A stretch of 64,000 bases of DNA from Streptomyces sp. ICC1 (GTDB lineage Bacteria; Actinomycetota; Actinomycetes; Streptomycetales; Streptomycetaceae). Under the pieces are notes generated by a model, which saw nothing but the letters and a program-made list of their open reading frames with translations, was not told where the DNA came from and did not search any database. The stretch's first letter is position 1, and each line of letters starts with the position of its first letter. Below, one piece after another: positions 63,294-64,000 of this stretch. Position numbers and translations under genes: made by a program. The DNA lies in the NCBI RefSeq assembly GCF_003287935.1, contig NZ_CP030287.1:5845022-5909021 (forward strand), written 5' to 3'.

Positions 63294-63842
63294 ATGCAGA
63301 CGCCCCCGCCCCAGACCGACCGGACCGAGCCGACCGCCGCCGACATCGAGGCGTTCCAGCAGCAGCTCGGCCGCCCGCCGCGCGGGCTGCGCGCCATCGC
63401 GCACCGCTGCCCCTGCGGGCAGCCGGACGTGGTCGAGACCGCCCCGCGGCTCCCCGACGGCACGCCCTTCCCGACGCTGTACTACCTGACCTGCCCGCGG
63501 GCCGCCGGTGCGATCGGCACGCTGGAGGCCAACGGCGTGATGAAGGAGATGCAGGCCCGGCTCGCCGTGGACCCGGAGCTGGCCGACGCCTACCGGGCCG
63601 CGCACGAGGACTACATCACCCGCCGCGACGCCATCGAGGTGCTCCAGGGCTTCCCGAGCGCCGGCGGCATGCCGGACCGGGTCAAGTGCCTGCACGTGCT
63701 GGTCGGCCACTCGCTGGCCGCGGGCCCGGGCGTGAACCCGTTCGGCGACGAGGCCCTGGCGATGCTGCCCGAGTGGTGGGCCAAGGGCGCCTGCGTCACC
63801 CCGTGCGGGGACAAGGCGGAGCAGAAGGACACCGGCGCGTGA
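63294..63842 (+). CDS. DUF501 protein, 182 aa
   Basis: Conserved actinobacterial protein between divIC and ppx. RPPRGLRAIAHRCPCGQPDV, PFPTLYYLTCPRAAGAIGTL and GMPDRVKCLHVLVGHSLAAG give several conserved Cys and His that suggest a metal site. The stop overlaps the ppx GTG by GTGA, so the two are co-translated. Function unknown. Confidence 0.9.
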   Translation: MQTPPPQTDRTEPTAADIEAFQQQLGRPPRGLRAIAHRCPCGQPDVVETAPRLPDGTPFPTLYYLTCPRAAGAIGTLEANGVMKEMQARLAVDPELADAYRAAHEDYITRRDAIEVLQGFPSAGGMPDRVKCLHVLVGHSLAAGPGVNPFGDEALAMLPEWWAKGACVTPCGDKAEQKDTGA

Positions 63843-64000
63843 CCCGGGTCGCGGGCATCGACTGCGGTACGAACTCCATCCGCCTGCTCGTCGCGGACTG
63901 CGACGGCGCCACCGGGGAGTTCGTCGAGCTGGACCGCCGGATGACGGTCGTGCGCCTCGGTCAGGACGTGGACCGGACGGGCCGGCTGGCCCCGGAGGCC
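63839..64000 (+). CDS. Ppx/GppA-family phosphatase, N-terminus (partial)
   Basis: GTG at 63839 overlaps the DUF501 stop. The 54 codons before the window edge begin VTRVAGIDCGTNSIRLLVAD, the first phosphate loop of the ASKHA exopolyphosphatase / pppGpp phosphohydrolase family, then MTVVRLGQDVDRTGRLAPEA. Family members split polyphosphate or pppGpp; the rest of the gene is outside the window. Confidence 0.9.
   Translation, partial: MTRVAGIDCGTNSIRLLVADCDGATGEFVELDRRMTVVRLGQDVDRTGRLAPEA

Overview
The window is very GC-rich actinobacterial DNA, and almost every intact gene looks like Streptomyces. Supporting markers are mycothiol genes (mca, mshC), a gylR-glpF-glpK-glpD cluster, two resuscitation-promoting-factor (Rpf) proteins with a ydaO-type riboswitch leader, actinobacterial FtsB/DivIC and DUF501 genes, GTG, TTG and CTG starts, ATGA/GTGA overlaps, and U-poor GC hairpin terminators. 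I see no phage, CRISPR array, tRNA or biosynthetic gene cluster.

Layout. (A) 1-24,731: end of a Dyp-type peroxidase, a secreted Cna-B/SdrD-like protein, a patch with gene remnants (MFS, OsmC), a 2OG-Fe dioxygenase, XRE-cupin regulator and epoxide-hydrolase-like enzyme, Rsm22, dimethylargininase with a TetR regulator, a prim-pol-like protein, a membrane protein with divergent MerR, yaaA, an RNB ribonuclease behind a MITE-like element, AraC, a MerR gene split by a small palindrome, RNase P RNA, yefM-yoeB, and an rnhA/phosphatase - zinc-ribbon - Nif3 operon. (B) 24,767-about 41,030: end of a secreted repeat protein, msrA under a textbook sigma-R promoter, an M48 peptidase between two paralogous helical proteins, metB-type cystathionine gamma-synthase, a degenerate sigma factor with a small membrane protein, MarR, threonine ammonia-lyase, a DrrA/DrrB-type ABC transporter, greA, mca and a 5'-damaged TPR protein. 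(C) about 41,066-57,110: aldo/keto reductase, LLM flavin oxidoreductase, a ferritin-like protein, CorA, phosphatase - DUF3090 - SCO1664-family - mshC cluster, PAC2, glycerol catabolism genes, and the front half of metH. (D) 57,435-64,000: cytochrome P450, two Rpf genes, enolase, FtsB/DivIC, DUF501 and the start of a Ppx/GppA phosphatase.

The most important observation is that blocks A-D are probably not contiguous in the real chromosome. A 35-bp sequence at 24,732-24,766 is a near-copy of the Nextera (Tn5 mosaic-end) sequencing adapter and fuses two unrelated genes in frame. The metH reading frame runs without a stop through about 108 codons of arginyl-tRNA synthetase into a P450. A TPR protein lacks its ATPase part at the block B/C boundary. 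These are best read as assembly chimeras; no novel multidomain protein should be inferred from them.

Genuine biology worth following includes a sigma-R promoter whose -35 element is the loop of the preceding terminator hairpin; a 164-bp element with perfect 27-bp inverted termini ending 10 bp before an RNB ribonuclease gene; a 29-bp palindromic insertion that breaks a MerR DNA-binding domain; the uncharacterised gene set beside mshC; and the M48 peptidase with its flanking paralogues.

Functionally, the window carries core metabolism and redox genes: mycothiol synthesis and use, methionine repair and synthesis, glycerol uptake and oxidation under GylR, and glycolysis. It also carries cell-wall remodelling linked to dormancy exit (Rpf proteins), RNA processing (RNase P, RNB nuclease, RNase H) and one toxin-antitoxin module.
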